NCBI GenBank assembly: GCA_029204225.1
Contig: CM055096.1
Location: 36,183,073 to 36,247,072 of the forward strand
Length of the DNA stretch: 64,000 bases
From: Diphasiastrum complanatum
Lineage: Eukaryota > Streptophyta > Lycopodiopsida > Lycopodiales > Lycopodiaceae
Direction: 5' to 3'
Shown here: one piece after another, positions 36,061 to 47,965 of the stretch
Numbering within the stretch: position 1 is the first letter of the stretch
Layout of the letters: every line of letters starts with the position of its first letter
The notes under the pieces: generated by a model
Told to the model about the DNA's origin: nothing
Seen by the model: only the letters and a program-made list of their open reading frames with translations
The model's database searches: none
Program-made: the position numbers and the translations under genes

Positions 36061-37817
36061 GCTACTTTTGGTCCTGCTTGTGATTGTGAATTCTTGGTTG
36101 ATTTGTTGTGAATCATTTCAGATCCTAAAACATAGAATTCATCAAACAATACATTCATTTGATGTCCATCTCAATCTTGTACGATGTTTGATCACAATTA
36201 CACCAAGAACTTGTGACAATGTGCCACACACAATCACACACATAACATGGAGCTACTAATGAGCTTGCCAAGCCTCACATGACAATGATCATGGCAACAC
36301 ATTTGTGGGACTATCATGAGTTGACAAGCCATGTTGATAGTTTTTTTACTTGTAGCACCATGAACAATTTAATTATAAAATAATGAAATAAATATTGCAA
36401 GTATGATGTTAAAATAGAAATTTTTGTTCAATCTAGTAAAACTAGTTATATCAAGGACGTTAAATAAATGTACAAGAAAAGTCTAAGGCTCATTCATTGG
36501 TCTAGTTTAATAAACTCCAAATTTTAATTCAATCCAAAAGCACAAAAGTAGCACTATGCCTCACAGAGGACAAATTAAAGACTACCGAGAAAGAGAATTA
36601 GCTTACAACAAATTCGAAATGTTTTGCAAATTCATGGACTGTAATGGTTGACATCATTGAAGGAGAGTGACATGGAAGGAGATGCTATTATAGACATTTT
36701 CAAAAGAATTGTATTTGCAAAAAAGAGTAAGTATGTTTTTTTCAAAAAGGTTTAAAACATAACTCCCCTTTTTATTTTTTATATCGAAAAAGGTATATAA
36801 TAAAATTATTACAAAAGGATGCATGACTCCTTACAACTCATCACTAGAGCTAGAGTCATTTGCATCTATTGACTCCTGCCCTTGGTCATCATTTGTACCC
36901 CTTGACCCCTCATCTTCATCTCCTGTGTGCTCATATGGTGCGTACCGAGAGGCACTAGATTCATAATGAGATAGGACCACTCCCATCAAGTGATTGATGC
37001 GAGCAAGACAAGTGTATTTGTATCAAGAAAAATATTTTTGATATTGTGCTCACCTCATACAAAAAGTTCTAGAAAAATGTGCAAAGCTATTAAAGCTATT
37101 GTGAATTTTGTAGCCTATCTATAGTAGGCATTTCCCATCCTACTCTCCACAGTAGATCCAAACAGACAAGCATCAAGGAGATAAAGCTAGCTGTCACACG
37201 AAGGTTTGTTCCCACGAGAGCAATAGCCTATTTCATAATCCAGCATGTGCATATGATTCATATCTAACACTAAGTTCCATTAACACTAGATCCACAACAA
37301 TGATAGAAACTTATTCTGCTCTCTCTCCCTTTCTCTCTCACAAAAAGCGTAAGAACATTCAATCCCAATAAGCATCAAATCCAACAAATAGCAAATCCAA
37401 AGAAAACATGAGAGTTTAGATGAGGAAAGATGGAGAGCAAGGACATTCCATATCCATTTCATAAGAGGGCCAACCTGTTTGTATTAAAATGAAGAGAACA
37501 TATACAAATGATTCGAATTTACCACTATATATAGGGCTTTGGCCTCAAATCCTATTTGCCAATTTCTACCTCCTCCGTAGCTATTTTAATTTGAAAAAGT
37601 GAGGGAATCCATTTAAAAATTGGAGGGAACCAATTTGAATTTGAATCCTGGTAGGAACCCCTTTTTATTCACTAACTTGACTATTAGGCGACATTAAAAT
37701 TCCTGTAAAAAAGCCTAAAGTCCTTTTACTAACTTCTAACTGATCAAATAACTATGTGATCATCGGGTTGGACTTACACACGTAGGGCTCCAAATCCCTC
37801 TCACTTCTTAATTAGGG
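36061..37817. other. Unassigned interval
   Basis: No clear gene. On the minus strand, about 36,960-36,830 reads as an acidic tail (YEHTGDEDEGSRGTNDDQ, then SSSSDEL and a stop) that could be the C-terminus of a lost transposase or other ORF; upstream homology is not recognisable. The rest is AT-rich without repeats noticed. Confidence 0.3.
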
Positions 37818-38936
37818 TTAAGATTGCCTCAATATCCGCAAACCCTCCAACAGTATCCCCCACCAAAATTGGTGGTGGTCCCACAACACCTCGCAAGATT
37901 TATTACTTCGGGTTCGAAACTTTATTAAATGGTATCGAACCTTTTCCATGAACTCCAGGCACTCCATATTGAAATCGGTTTTGTGTGGAAAGAAGCACTT
38001 ATTTGTGCCAAAAATCCAATTCGATGTTGTCCATTCGATAAATCTGGACTCCCAAAATCCTCCCAACATTGTGACTCGATAGTACAATTTGGCTATCAAC
38101 AATTGGTCTTGGACTTTGTCGGATGCCATAGGGACATTTGGATCAAAAGACAATGATGGTAAGAAATCATCTCATTTGGTTGAATCCGACACCAACTTGG
38201 TCAAGTCGTTTGCAAAAATAGCTGACTGCCTAATGGTCGGATCTGGTGAAGACCTGTACTCGTATCCATAAGCCTGGAGGGATCCGTTGAAATCGACTGC
38301 GATCGACCAACTATATTGTTGGTAGATTATGGGCCAATTTGGAGTATGGATGGTGATTTTATCCATTGGTACTCCCAAATCTTTACATTTATTCCTACGC
38401 AACATTGGAACGTAATGTGGATCCACCCGGAGCTGGCGAGGGCTCACGACATAGCTCCTTATTGAATTTGGAGTATTTTCAAAAACTTTCATGTGCCATG
38501 GTGGTTGCTTATCCAATGCAAGTAGCTTATACAATTCTTTGTCGGCTTCAATCTTTGAAGTTTTAAACTTGATAACCCATCCACCCCTCAAGGATTCATT
38601 TGGATGTTGACGTAAAAATGTCTGGATTTGTTCCTCGAGAGTGATTAGTTTATGAAACAATGGTATGGCCCTTGATGTTGATGGACCTGCATCCGTGGCT
38701 TGAGAAGATGTGGTTTGTTCTTCTTCTGCCCCTTGATCCATTCACATATCCATTTCTCCCTGATCTTGTTGTGGAGGCGAGAAAGCTAACATTATTGGCA
38801 TGGGAATCTGGGATGTCTTTTCTAAGACCTGAGCAATGGCCTTTTCATACTTTGAATATTGATTTTGCCTTTGCCAACTCAGCCAATGCCGTTTGTTTTT
38901 TAGTTTGTTTGGGCTAAGAATGTTGGTTTTGATCAA
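37818..38936 (-). CDS. Unrecognised ORF pair (189 and 111 residues, plus short leader)
   Basis: The main ORF begins at ATG 38,741 (MDQGAEEEQTTSSQATDAGP) and is open for 189 residues to 38,172. A second, 38,153-37,818, follows 20 bases later in another register (MSFDPNVPMASDKVQDQLL) and looks like the continuation after a stop and frameshift. An upstream segment (38,936-38,742) is open up to a single stop just before the ATG. The protein has an acidic, Ser/Thr-rich start, then folded-looking sequence with SLRGGWVIKFKTSKIEAD, RQLRVDPHYVPMLRR and IYQQYSWSIAVDFNG. I recognise no domain. It is one of the best-preserved frames in the window. It may be a capsid-like gene of an unfamiliar element or a host gene fragment. 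Confidence 0.4.
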
Positions 38937-39984
38937 GCTAGAACATAAAAAGCACTATTGTTGACACTCAGATAGCAAGACAACACTCACTAGCTGATTG
39001 GGTTAAAGCATTAGACCTTGAAGCAACTTTTTTTTGGAGATAATTTGAAGAATGGAAAATGGCTTGGTGGAACCAGATGCCAATGTTTGGTTCCACCAAG
39101 CCATTCTAGTAATTCTTTTCCAGGGAATTTCTAGTGAGAATAATTGAGACATTTCTGATTGTACTATGACGTAAATAAATTTTGCAGCTTTTGTGACATT
39201 TTTTGCTAGTGATCTCATGTTTCTCACAAGCAAAAACTTAACAACTCTGTAGTGATTACAACAATAGATTATAGTTATCATTGTGGACCAAACGCTCATA
39301 GCCATCTAAGTATGTAGTTAAGTGTAGTTTGGCATGGAGGAGTTGTATTATAGTATGTGTATTACTATTGAGGAGTGTTGTCACCCTGTGAAGAAGAAAT
39401 AAAGTAGTTATGTTTTACTACATGATGTACAAAGACTCTTGCTGGCCTCATCATACAGTAAGTTGAGCGTTCATGACGAGATTTTTATTTGTATGGAGCA
39501 GTTGTGTTGTCCATATTGTTCCTAAACATAATAGCTGATTGTTGTAAAATAGTGAATGCTAATATGAGTGTGAGACATGTTAATAGTAATTTTTGTTATC
39601 CGTAAGCACATGCAAAGATGCAAATTGTCAAAAAAGGGACGGTAGAAAAAGAGTTCAAGTGCATTCTACATAGACATCGATTCCAAATTTTCATACAACT
39701 TTGGCTACATCAGTTTCAGTAGATGTTTGTGTGGTAACAAGTACAATCATCATCAGCTTTTTATGTTTTTTAGTTGCCATTTTGTATTAATAGCTACACA
39801 TTTGTGTTGACATCTTTAGTCAGAACATTCATATTTTCTAATTGATAGCTGCACATTTGTATTGACATCTTTGGTTAGGCCATTGAAGGAGAAAAGAGTT
39901 GGTCGTAAAAGCAACTGACATCTAAGATGCTTCTATTGATCCCTTTTGGTGGTTTGTTGATTGATCTACTTGCCAAGATGATTG
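38937..39984. other. Unassigned interval
   Basis: A minus-strand frame of 100 codons (39,305-39,003) has no clear domain. Nothing else is recognised. Confidence 0.25.
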
Positions 39985-40370
39985 AGCTAATTCAATGTCT
40001 ATGGAGCTAACCAAGCAACTGATAAGTTGTTGGACATATACACATGGCTAAATAATCAAAAGAATGCCTAATCTGTACTTTACAAATAGGATTAAGGGAC
40101 TATGTGTTGTTGGCAGTTAGCTTCAGACAACATCTTAATTTGTTAGAGATTCTGTCCGGTTGTGATGAAGGTACTAATGAGCCGTTGATTGTTTGAGTCA
40201 ACTTTTGGAGTTGATTTTGACATATGAGTAATTGGTGAAGTCGAACTATTGATGTCGGTTGTCTGACGAATAGTCGAGGTAGGCCGAATAGTCGAAGGGT
40301 GGCCGAATAGTTGGTGTCGGCTGAGTTGTCAGGACACTATCATTTATTCCTTTGTATTTCTGGAGACTAA
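39985..40370 (-). repeat. Copia 3' LTR-like repeat S, copy 2
   Basis: On the minus strand the block starts TGATAGTGTCCTGACAAC right after the end of the copia RNase H frame, as expected for a 3' LTR. It contains three near copies of ACTATTCGGCC. The other copy is at 2,600-3,035 in the same orientation. Confidence 0.65.
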
Positions 40371-43015
40371 TTCAATCCTTTTGTGAATATATCAGCTTCC
40401 ATGTATTGGGTTTTGAAAAATTTCAAACTTACCTCCTTGTTGAGTATTTCACTCCTGATGTAGTGGTACTTAATTTCGATGTGCTTGCTCTTAGAGTGAA
40501 ATTTAGGATTGATCGATAATACAATAACACTATGAACTTGCAATTCATAAAACTGAATTTCGTCAACAAATAATAGAAGTACCTCTGCTGGGGGATATAG
40601 AGAAGTCTTCTGCTTTTGTCATTGTGGATTTGAATCTTGAGACAATAATGAGCCTCTTCAAGATCTATCATCTTGAATTCTTGGGATAGCATCCTCTTGG
40701 TGTCCTTTGTCAGTCCAATATTGTTGCTAAACAGCAATGTATCATCCAAATAGAGTGTGATGATGACAAAGAGTTGATTGATAGCTTTGAAATAAACATT
40801 ACAGTCTGTAATCTCAAGCTAGTTCACTATGTACATTGAGTTTTTGTGATCCAAATGAAACCAAATCAATTTCTACTTGTTTCTCAGGTTGAAGGCCGTA
40901 CTATATCCTGTAGTACACACGTGTGGGCTAGGATTTCAATGTTTATCAATGCTTTTGATTGTTAATGCTTGTTGTTTGTCAAATTGCCAATCTAGATTAA
41001 CTTTTTTGTGTCTAGTTTTTTGATAGATTGTTAAGCAAGCATCCAATCACTCTTGTGGATCTTTTGTAGATCCATTTATGGTCCTAAAGTACAGTACTTT
41101 CACACCCCCAAGTATAACAAATACTGTAAATAACGTACATGCTAATTTTTTCTACATGTGGCTATTCGGCTAACCCAAGTAGCCGTCTTTGGGATCAGTG
41201 CCCGATCAATATATCCTAATGGGTCACATCCCAATCACAACCATATATAGTAAACCAAATTAGTTGTACACTAATTACATCATCACATTTAGAGGAAAAA
41301 TTTGTTTTGAATACAAGAATATCAAAAACAATTTTTGCAATGTAGCATGAGTTATCATGCATTTGGCAGACTCGACTAAGATCCTATTCTTCCTTTCTGC
41401 TAGTCCATTTGACTGTGGAGAATAGGAAGCAACAAACTACTACTCGATGTCGTTGATTGAGTAGTAATCCTTGAATTCATTTGAGATGTATTCACAGCCA
41501 TTGTCACTCCTAAGAACTTTGATTTTCTTGCATGTCTGCAACTATGCATTTTCTTTGTACTTCTTGAAGAATTAGAAAGCTTCAAATTTGTGATTAATGA
41601 AATGTAAATTGTTCTTTTAAAATAGTCATCTATGAATGTAATAAAGAATCTAGCATCAAGCAATGATGGTGTCTGCATTGGGCCACATATATTAGTATGT
41701 ACAATGTCTAGCAAACCTTTAGATACATGTTCGTGATTTGACTTAAATGGCCTTCTTGCCTGCTTTCCTACGATACAGCTTTGGCAAACAAGAGGGTCGA
41801 CAATTAGTCTTAATCAAGAATTGAACAATGCCTAGACATGTTACCTACATGATTAAGGTGGGCAAGTCTATAATGCCAAATCAATTATTTATTGATAGAT
41901 GGTGAATTGCTCAAAGCACGATCAGTCGTAGAGTAACAATGACTAAGCCTATAGAGATATTCTTGTCTATATTTGAGTGCAAGAACTCTCTTGCTTTTAT
42001 TAAGAATTTGACAGGAATCTACTTGAAACTCTACTGTATGTTCTAAATCTGTAATTCAACTAATCGACAACAAATTTATTCGATAATCCATTTTAAAAAT
42101 TTAGTCCAACAATACCTTCATCTTCGATTCTGTGTGAGCTGTTGTCTCCGATTGTTCCAACATGGTGATGATTCACCATGAAGGCCTCCTGCTTGTCATT
42201 GTCATCTTCTTGGATCTTCTGCTTCGTGTTTGCTACATGGGCTTGTTGATCCGGCTGTTTCTTCTTATCGTTGTTGAACTTCAAGATTCGACAATCTTAG
42301 ATTTCGTGGTTTGTCCTCTTGCAATACTTGTAGAAGAGCCTTTTCTTGTTTTGAGCGGGGTCCTGATTTTGGGTCTTCTGTGACTATTTCTGAATGCCAT
42401 CAATTTGTCTGACAACTTTCTTCTTTTGTTGTTTCCTTGTGTTCTTCTTTGAAAATAATTCTTGTGAGTCGTTGATGGAGGACGAAGATGTTCCATTCCT
42501 TCTTGTCTCCTCCTGCAGCAGCATGATTATGACTCTAGACAATGTAGTATTTGAGTGTGTGAAAATCATCATCACCCAGTTTTAATACTGAGGATGGCAG
42601 GCGCTAGACAATAAGGTCATTACAGTTTCAGAGTCTTCAATCACTAAACCTATTGCCGCCATCTGTTCTAATAGAGTCTTGAATTGATTAATGTGATTCT
42701 GAACAGAATCACTTCTGACATTCTAAGTGAGAAGAATTTTCTCCTCAGATGCAGCTTTGAAGTGGCATTCCTCACTTTGTATAGTGTGTTCAATATATAT
42801 CCCAAGTCTCTTTTGAAGATTGGGCTTGTCTGATGTGGCCAATCTGTGTGTTGAAGATGTTAAGGGTGATCAAGGCAAAAGCCTTGCCATACCTCAGCTT
42901 TCACTTGGAAATGGCTTGCTCATCGAATTGGGAAGTAGTTCAGTTTCAGCGACTATTTTCTAAAGCTCCTCTGCGAAACAGTCCATCAACGACTGGTTCC
43001 AACAGGGATTGCCAG
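40371..43015 (-). pseudogene. Ty1/copia, nearly full-length but decayed
   Basis: Reading leftwards: gag (RYGKAFALITLNI at about 42,900), zinc knuckle (YKYCKRTNHEI, stop, DC, near 42,320), QAHVANTKQK and NHHHVG linker (42,230-42,150), pre-integrase DPLVCQSCIVGKQARRPFKS (about 41,790), integrase HTNICGPMQTPSLL (41,700), RT end MDDTLLFSNNIGLTKD with the YVDD-type box partly changed (40,749), EEAHYCLKIQIHND, and RNase H ending SKSKHIEIKYHYIRSEIL and EADIFTKGLN with a stop at 40,371. It is the same family as the + strand copy at 3.1-5.0 kb. A solo LTR of another family interrupts it at 40,806-41,103, and part of pol is missing around that insertion. The protease catalytic motif is not recognisable. 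Confidence 0.8.
40806..41103 (+). repeat. Partial solo LTR nested in copia
   Basis: It matches the 312 bp LTR at 8,132-8,443 over nearly all its length (ctcaagctagttc to gtactttcaca) but is on the opposite strand. The first 20 or so bases are missing or altered and no internal region adjoins it. Confidence 0.75.
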
Positions 43016-43990
43016 TCAATATGCAGCCCTACCAATCTTGTTAAGAACTTTGAAAGGGCCGATATAACGTGGAGATAACTTCAGACATTTCCTTGTTCGA
43101 AGTGTCTTAGAGTCTTTTGGGATTCTAAGATACACCCAATCACCGATCTCAAATTCTCGATGAGCGCGGCTTCGGTTAGCATCGAATTGGGCTCGTCGAT
43201 CTACTGCTTTCCCTAGCGACCTGCAACATTTCCTACATATCATGCAAGAAATCTACTACAGCTTGAACCTTGAGGCCTTTGAGTCCAACGAAGATAGGGG
43301 AACGAGGCTGAAAGCCGTACAAGAGCATAAAAGGACTAAAACCAGTGGCAGAATGCTTCATACTATTGTATGCGAACTCAACCACTGGGAGGTACTTTTT
43401 CCAATCTGATGGTTGCCTAGAAACATATGCACGAAGCATATCTTCCATCGACTGGTTGACACGTTCGGTTTGACCATCGGTTTCTAGGTGATCCGTAGAC
43501 AATAGACTTAAAGTAGTTTCCACTCTTTCAAAGACCGCCTGTCAGAACTTGCCAGTGAACTTGCAATCATGATCATTAACAATATCATTCGGCAAACCAT
43601 ACAACTTGAACAACTTTTCTATGAAGAGTTGTGCAAGTTTTGAAGCTTTGATAGTAATTTTTATTGGAATAAATTGCGCCCTTTTGGTAAGCCTGTCAAC
43701 TACTACCCAAATGGCATCATGACCCTTCCCAGACTTGGGAAGTCCGACCACAAAATCCATGGAAATACTTTCCTACTTCTTCTTGTGAATTTCCAACGGA
43801 TGTAACAAGACCAGCTGTTTTGAAGTTTTATGCTTTATTTACTTGCACTGTTCACAGTTTTGAACATATGCCTCGACATGACCTTTCAAGTTATGATAGC
43901 TGAACTAACATACGCTTTTGCAGTGCTGGCACCAACTGAGTTCTGAGACCACTTTCTCTAAATTTTTTAGAGGATTCATAATGAAGACCT
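43016..43990 (-). pseudogene. Ty3/gypsy integrase fragment, chromovirus-like
   Basis: Reading leftwards: a zinc-binding remnant (KGHVEAYVQNCEQCK, about 43,900-43,830, with a stop), ISMDFVVGLPKSGKGHDAIW, the first catalytic Asp in VVVDRLTKRAQF, the second in IVNDHDCKFT (the usual SDRD changed to NDHD), and the Glu in [20 protein letters not shown]. Then come [20 protein letters not shown], and a C-terminal REFEIGDWVYLRIPKDSK and YIGPFKVLNKIGRAAY. A stop and frameshift separate the core halves. The motif set is typical of chromodomain-carrying plant gypsy elements. The frame is cut at 43,016 where it meets the copia gag, so no chromodomain is visible. Confidence 0.85.
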
Positions 43991-44263
43991 TTTATGATCC
44001 TTAAGTGGGTGGTGAACGATGCATCCTCAGGCTTCAGCATCAGTATCATGCATTTTGAGCACTAATCTCTGCAAGTGTGCTCCCAGTTAGCTACTATTGA
44101 AACAATGGCAAAGCAATCCTCCATATCAATGTCTGATCTAGAGCGGAATTCTCATGTTTAAACTGCTGATCAGAGAGCTGTGCAGCCAACTCTGACATCA
44201 AAAAGAAGTTTCATTATTACAACTTCCGTTATTTTATCTATATTCCATTGCAGATCTCTAGTC
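43991..44263. other. Diverged partial copy of repeat R end
   Basis: The stretch from about 44,050 (ttttgagcactaatctctg) to 44,185 resembles 45,806-45,920 inside repeat R (gaccactgatctctgagttt, then similar spacing of gagcgaaattc words). It looks like an older, shorter copy of the same repeat immediately before copy 2. Confidence 0.4.
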
Positions 44264-46218
44264 AAGGTAAAGGAGACCTCCAACGCACCATCACTGTTGT
44301 TAGGTGCCCACGAAGGAATGAATCATCATATCATCATCAAAAAAGTGTTTTGATCACAGATCATAGCTGATCCATCGCTGACCAGTGGAGTATGTTCACA
44401 ACTTGACAGAGTTAATCCTTGAGCAACCATGATCGCGACTATCTGGATTGGACATCATCTGAGCTATGGATGAAATTATAAAGCTCCATAATCAAAGAGC
44501 TCCTCGAATTATTGTTATTTTTCAACGTATAATCTGAAGCAATCGTTCTAGAGAAAGCCTTATGCCAAGGCTAAGGTATGAAGGAGCGACATCAGTGTTG
44601 CTATTAACCATCAGTGAACCTTTGGTGTCTCTACAATATTTCAAACCATCACTGTTGTCAGCTTCTCATGCATGCTATTTGGGCGATGGTTGATGATGAT
44701 GAGTGCAGATCAGAGCTCCATCGATATATCTACTTATAGATTTATAGCTAACATTCCTAAGCTAGTATAGATCTTGAGATATTGATCATGACTGAACTTT
44801 CTGAGCATACTTGAGTTCCTTCAACGTGGTTGAGCGCTGCTCTCTAACTGTGTGTCGAGAGCTACTTTCTGAAGTCTGTTGTGGAGGATTAATTCTAAGC
44901 TACTAAGATTGCCCACTTCGGAGCTCAGACCATCGCTGGCTCAACTTCTGTGGATGAGGAACTAAACCAATGTTGTATCGATTACTTAATCAGTCCTGGC
45001 AGCAATACTCTCATTTCTGTTTTGGATAACGTGAAGACTAAATCGCAGCTATGAAGACTCTCTGATGCCCACACTTGACGAAGGTGTGGAGCTTTCCAAC
45101 TCTTACATTTGATATGTAAGCGATGATCGTGGAACCAAAGTTGCTATGATACCACTAACCTCGGAGACTTGTTAAGCTGTAACAGGACTCATTGATGGAT
45201 GAACACTAATTCATCCAAATTTCTAAACGCATATAAACACTCTTTCACCTAGATTTGGAGCGTTGGTACACGTTGCCTTAACAGTACTCTCTGTGTCAAT
45301 GACACTCTGATCATGAATGCTGCTCTATCAACGTGTTGACATAGCTATGTAGCTGTCTGAGTACACAAGCTATCTTCTTGAGCGCAACTAAGAATCAAAG
45401 GTCAGGATGGTTCTGTGTCATTTGTTGTATCAGATTTTGTTGTCCCTTCACAACCTTTCACAGTGTACAACGTGTGAACGTATATGTTATCTGAGTGCTT
45501 GCCACATTTCCTAAGCTGAGTACTGGTCTGGGATCAAGAACGATGATAGAAGTTCAGCGGAATTATGAGCCTTCATCGCTGAAATACACTAGCAATAGAT
45601 ATTTCCAACGCTCACAATTGATTACCACCATCGTTGCCTAGGAGGAGTATCATCACCATTGCTGCCTTTCTATAAGGATTTTGAACAAAGTGAATACAAG
45701 CTCATGTAGAGGTATTTCTGAGCGCTTGCCTCTAGGCATTGTAGAAGAGTGAGCACAACCACCTAAGAGAACTAAGAGCTGTTGTCATGTCTGCATGATG
45801 GTTTGACCACTGATCTCTGAGTTTCCAGTTAGTTGTTACCTGAGCAATGTAAAAACACTTCTCCATGCCTACTTCTGATCAAGAGCGAAATTCCGGTGTT
45901 TACTAGCCATAGATCTAAGCACTGCCATCTTAACGTGGATAGTTATAGTTTTGAGAACTAGTTCAGAGATCATTTGTTTATACGATGCTTTTTGACTGGA
46001 GAACTGAAGTGAGTACGTTTGGAGACCACATGTTGCATCTCGAACAAATTGCTATCAGTTGTGTGAAGATCTGAGTAAAGATCTGAGCCTGTCATCGCTG
46101 CCTCTAACTAGTTTACAAATCGCCAACGTTGTCAAAGGAATCATCATTGCCTCAAAATCATTGAAGCTGAGTGTTATGGCTAACCGAGTCAGAAGCAAAG
46201 AAGAGTTGCCTCGCTGCG
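44264..46218. repeat. 1.95 kb non-coding repeat R, copy 2
   Basis: Direct copy of 14,031-15,867 with about 95% identity by eye. It differs by a roughly 100 bp extra segment at 44,311-44,420 and a few small indels. It ends at gagttgcctcgctgcg and adjoins the 3' flank of the PP2C gene. No coding capacity is seen. Confidence 0.85.
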
Positions 46219-47745
46219 CACTCTGTCCCACAACCCAAGAACAATTCGCTCAGGCTCAGGGATTTGATGTGCAAGATCATCCCCAACCACACCCCCCCAG
46301 CAATAGCATTCCACCCACCTGCAGCATGCATCCTGTGGATCAACGTTGTGGAATGACTATTAGTATCACTTCCCTGTAGTCTCGGCACATCAGTTGTTTC
46401 CCTAGAAAAAGGACATTCAACAAGCCCCAATGAACATTGGATACTGGAACAACTACTCAAATGGCGACAATATGGAAGTTTAAAGAAAGGTCTTTGGAAA
46501 CATGTCTACAGAAGAGAGGCCTCCTGAACTGCCCGACTGTGTGACCAGCAAAGCCAGATATAGGGCGTACTCAGTCATAACTGATGGTGCAGGCTGAGTA
46601 TGATTGGAAGCTGGATAACTTCTGCACAGATGTGTCCTAATTTCAGTGCAAAGAAATTTCAAAGGGTAAAATTATACATTGTGTAGCCCGGAAACCTTGC
46701 ACCTATCATTGATATTTTAATAGAAGGAAAACTTCAGGTTGGCCATTGAGCACTATCGTGGATGCGTCCTACTATCTGTGTAACACCTTGAAAAATATCC
46801 TCGTCCGCTCCACTCATTTATCAACTATTATTTCCAGAATGCAGAGCTTACGGGACTTATTGCTAATAGTAGTAAACTAGATGCCAGAATTATTGTTAAA
46901 TATTGAAATCCATCAACTCATCTATGACCTGAAAAAGTAAGGTAACTACTAACAGCAATCAACTTGCACAGGTTAAAGAATGTTATGCTCAGTTTGCATA
47001 TGCAGAAAATTGCTGCCAAAGCTCAACATTGAGAAACTGTACCTTACATTTGGCACCTACAGTCATATATTAGAGACTTGTGTTTAGTTGCTCATACAAC
47101 TTTAGATCCACATAAGGCCAGTCTAACACAAAAAATGGCAGTTCTTAGAAAATAAAACATTAGTAGCGGGCCTGTGTTCTGGTACATGAATCAAAGTACC
47201 AGATGATCTAAATTCCCAAGTATCTTCCTACTAATAATATGTAAGTGCATAGTACACTCACTACTGTCTAAACGGAAAAGGTGTTTAAATTTCCACGAGC
47301 TTTGATAGAAAGACTGTATTCTTTTGACATAAAATAAATATCCCTCGCAAAAATACAAGAGTTTTGCATAGATCGCTTTCACTTTCAAAAGTAGCACCAG
47401 AACATCACAAAAACTGCCTTAGGTAGTTTCAGATAGACACCCAAATATTTAGGGTGATTAAAATGCCAATAGGGATCACGGACTCTGCAAAAATAGTACA
47501 GCAACCCAAAACTGACTTTTTTGCAACACATCCAGGTTCTGCCTTAGAAAGGACTAAAATGAGACTATCAAATTTTTGCTTCAGAGCCAGCAAGATACAT
47601 CACATCTGCTTTCAAAAGAATTCTTAAGGATTATCTGCAGGCGTATATGTACCTTTTCTGATATACATTAATAAACAACAAACCCAACAGCATCGATAGG
47701 ACTTCTCTTGCATCTCATCAATATTGAGAAGAACAATGATGAGTC
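46219..47745. other. 3' flank of the PP2C gene
   Basis: No coding motif or repeat was recognised. The part nearest 47,745 must include the phosphatase 3' untranslated region. Several aataaa-like words occur on the minus strand, for example near 47,670, but I cannot pick the true polyadenylation site. Confidence 0.4.
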
Positions 47746-47965
47746 TTATGCAACCTCAACTCCTCGGGATGCACGTTTGCCTTCCATTGCATCTTTCTTC
47801 ATCTTACATGCCATACATAGGAATGGGCCTTCCCAAGGCCTAGTATTTGTAGAGAAGAAAGCTCCTGCATGAACGGAAATTCCCTCACTTGGCGCAATGT
47901 CTTTCTGGCAAATGGCACAAATAAATATACCTTCTGTTCCAGGTGTTGACGGTTCGGTTCCCAAC
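47746..47965 (-). CDS. PP2C last exon, cysteine-rich tail
   Basis: The exon starts after gtttgcag with G completing the split Arg codon, then LGTEPSTPGTEGIFICAIC, a HAGAFF segment, PWEGPFLCMACKMKKDAMEG and a TAA at 47,746. The two CX2C pairs probably bind zinc, which is inference from spacing. Confidence 0.92.

Noticed and set aside
36830-36960. Acidic minus-strand tail as a hAT transposase C-terminus
   Set aside because: The acidic composition alone is not diagnostic and no dimerisation motif precedes it.
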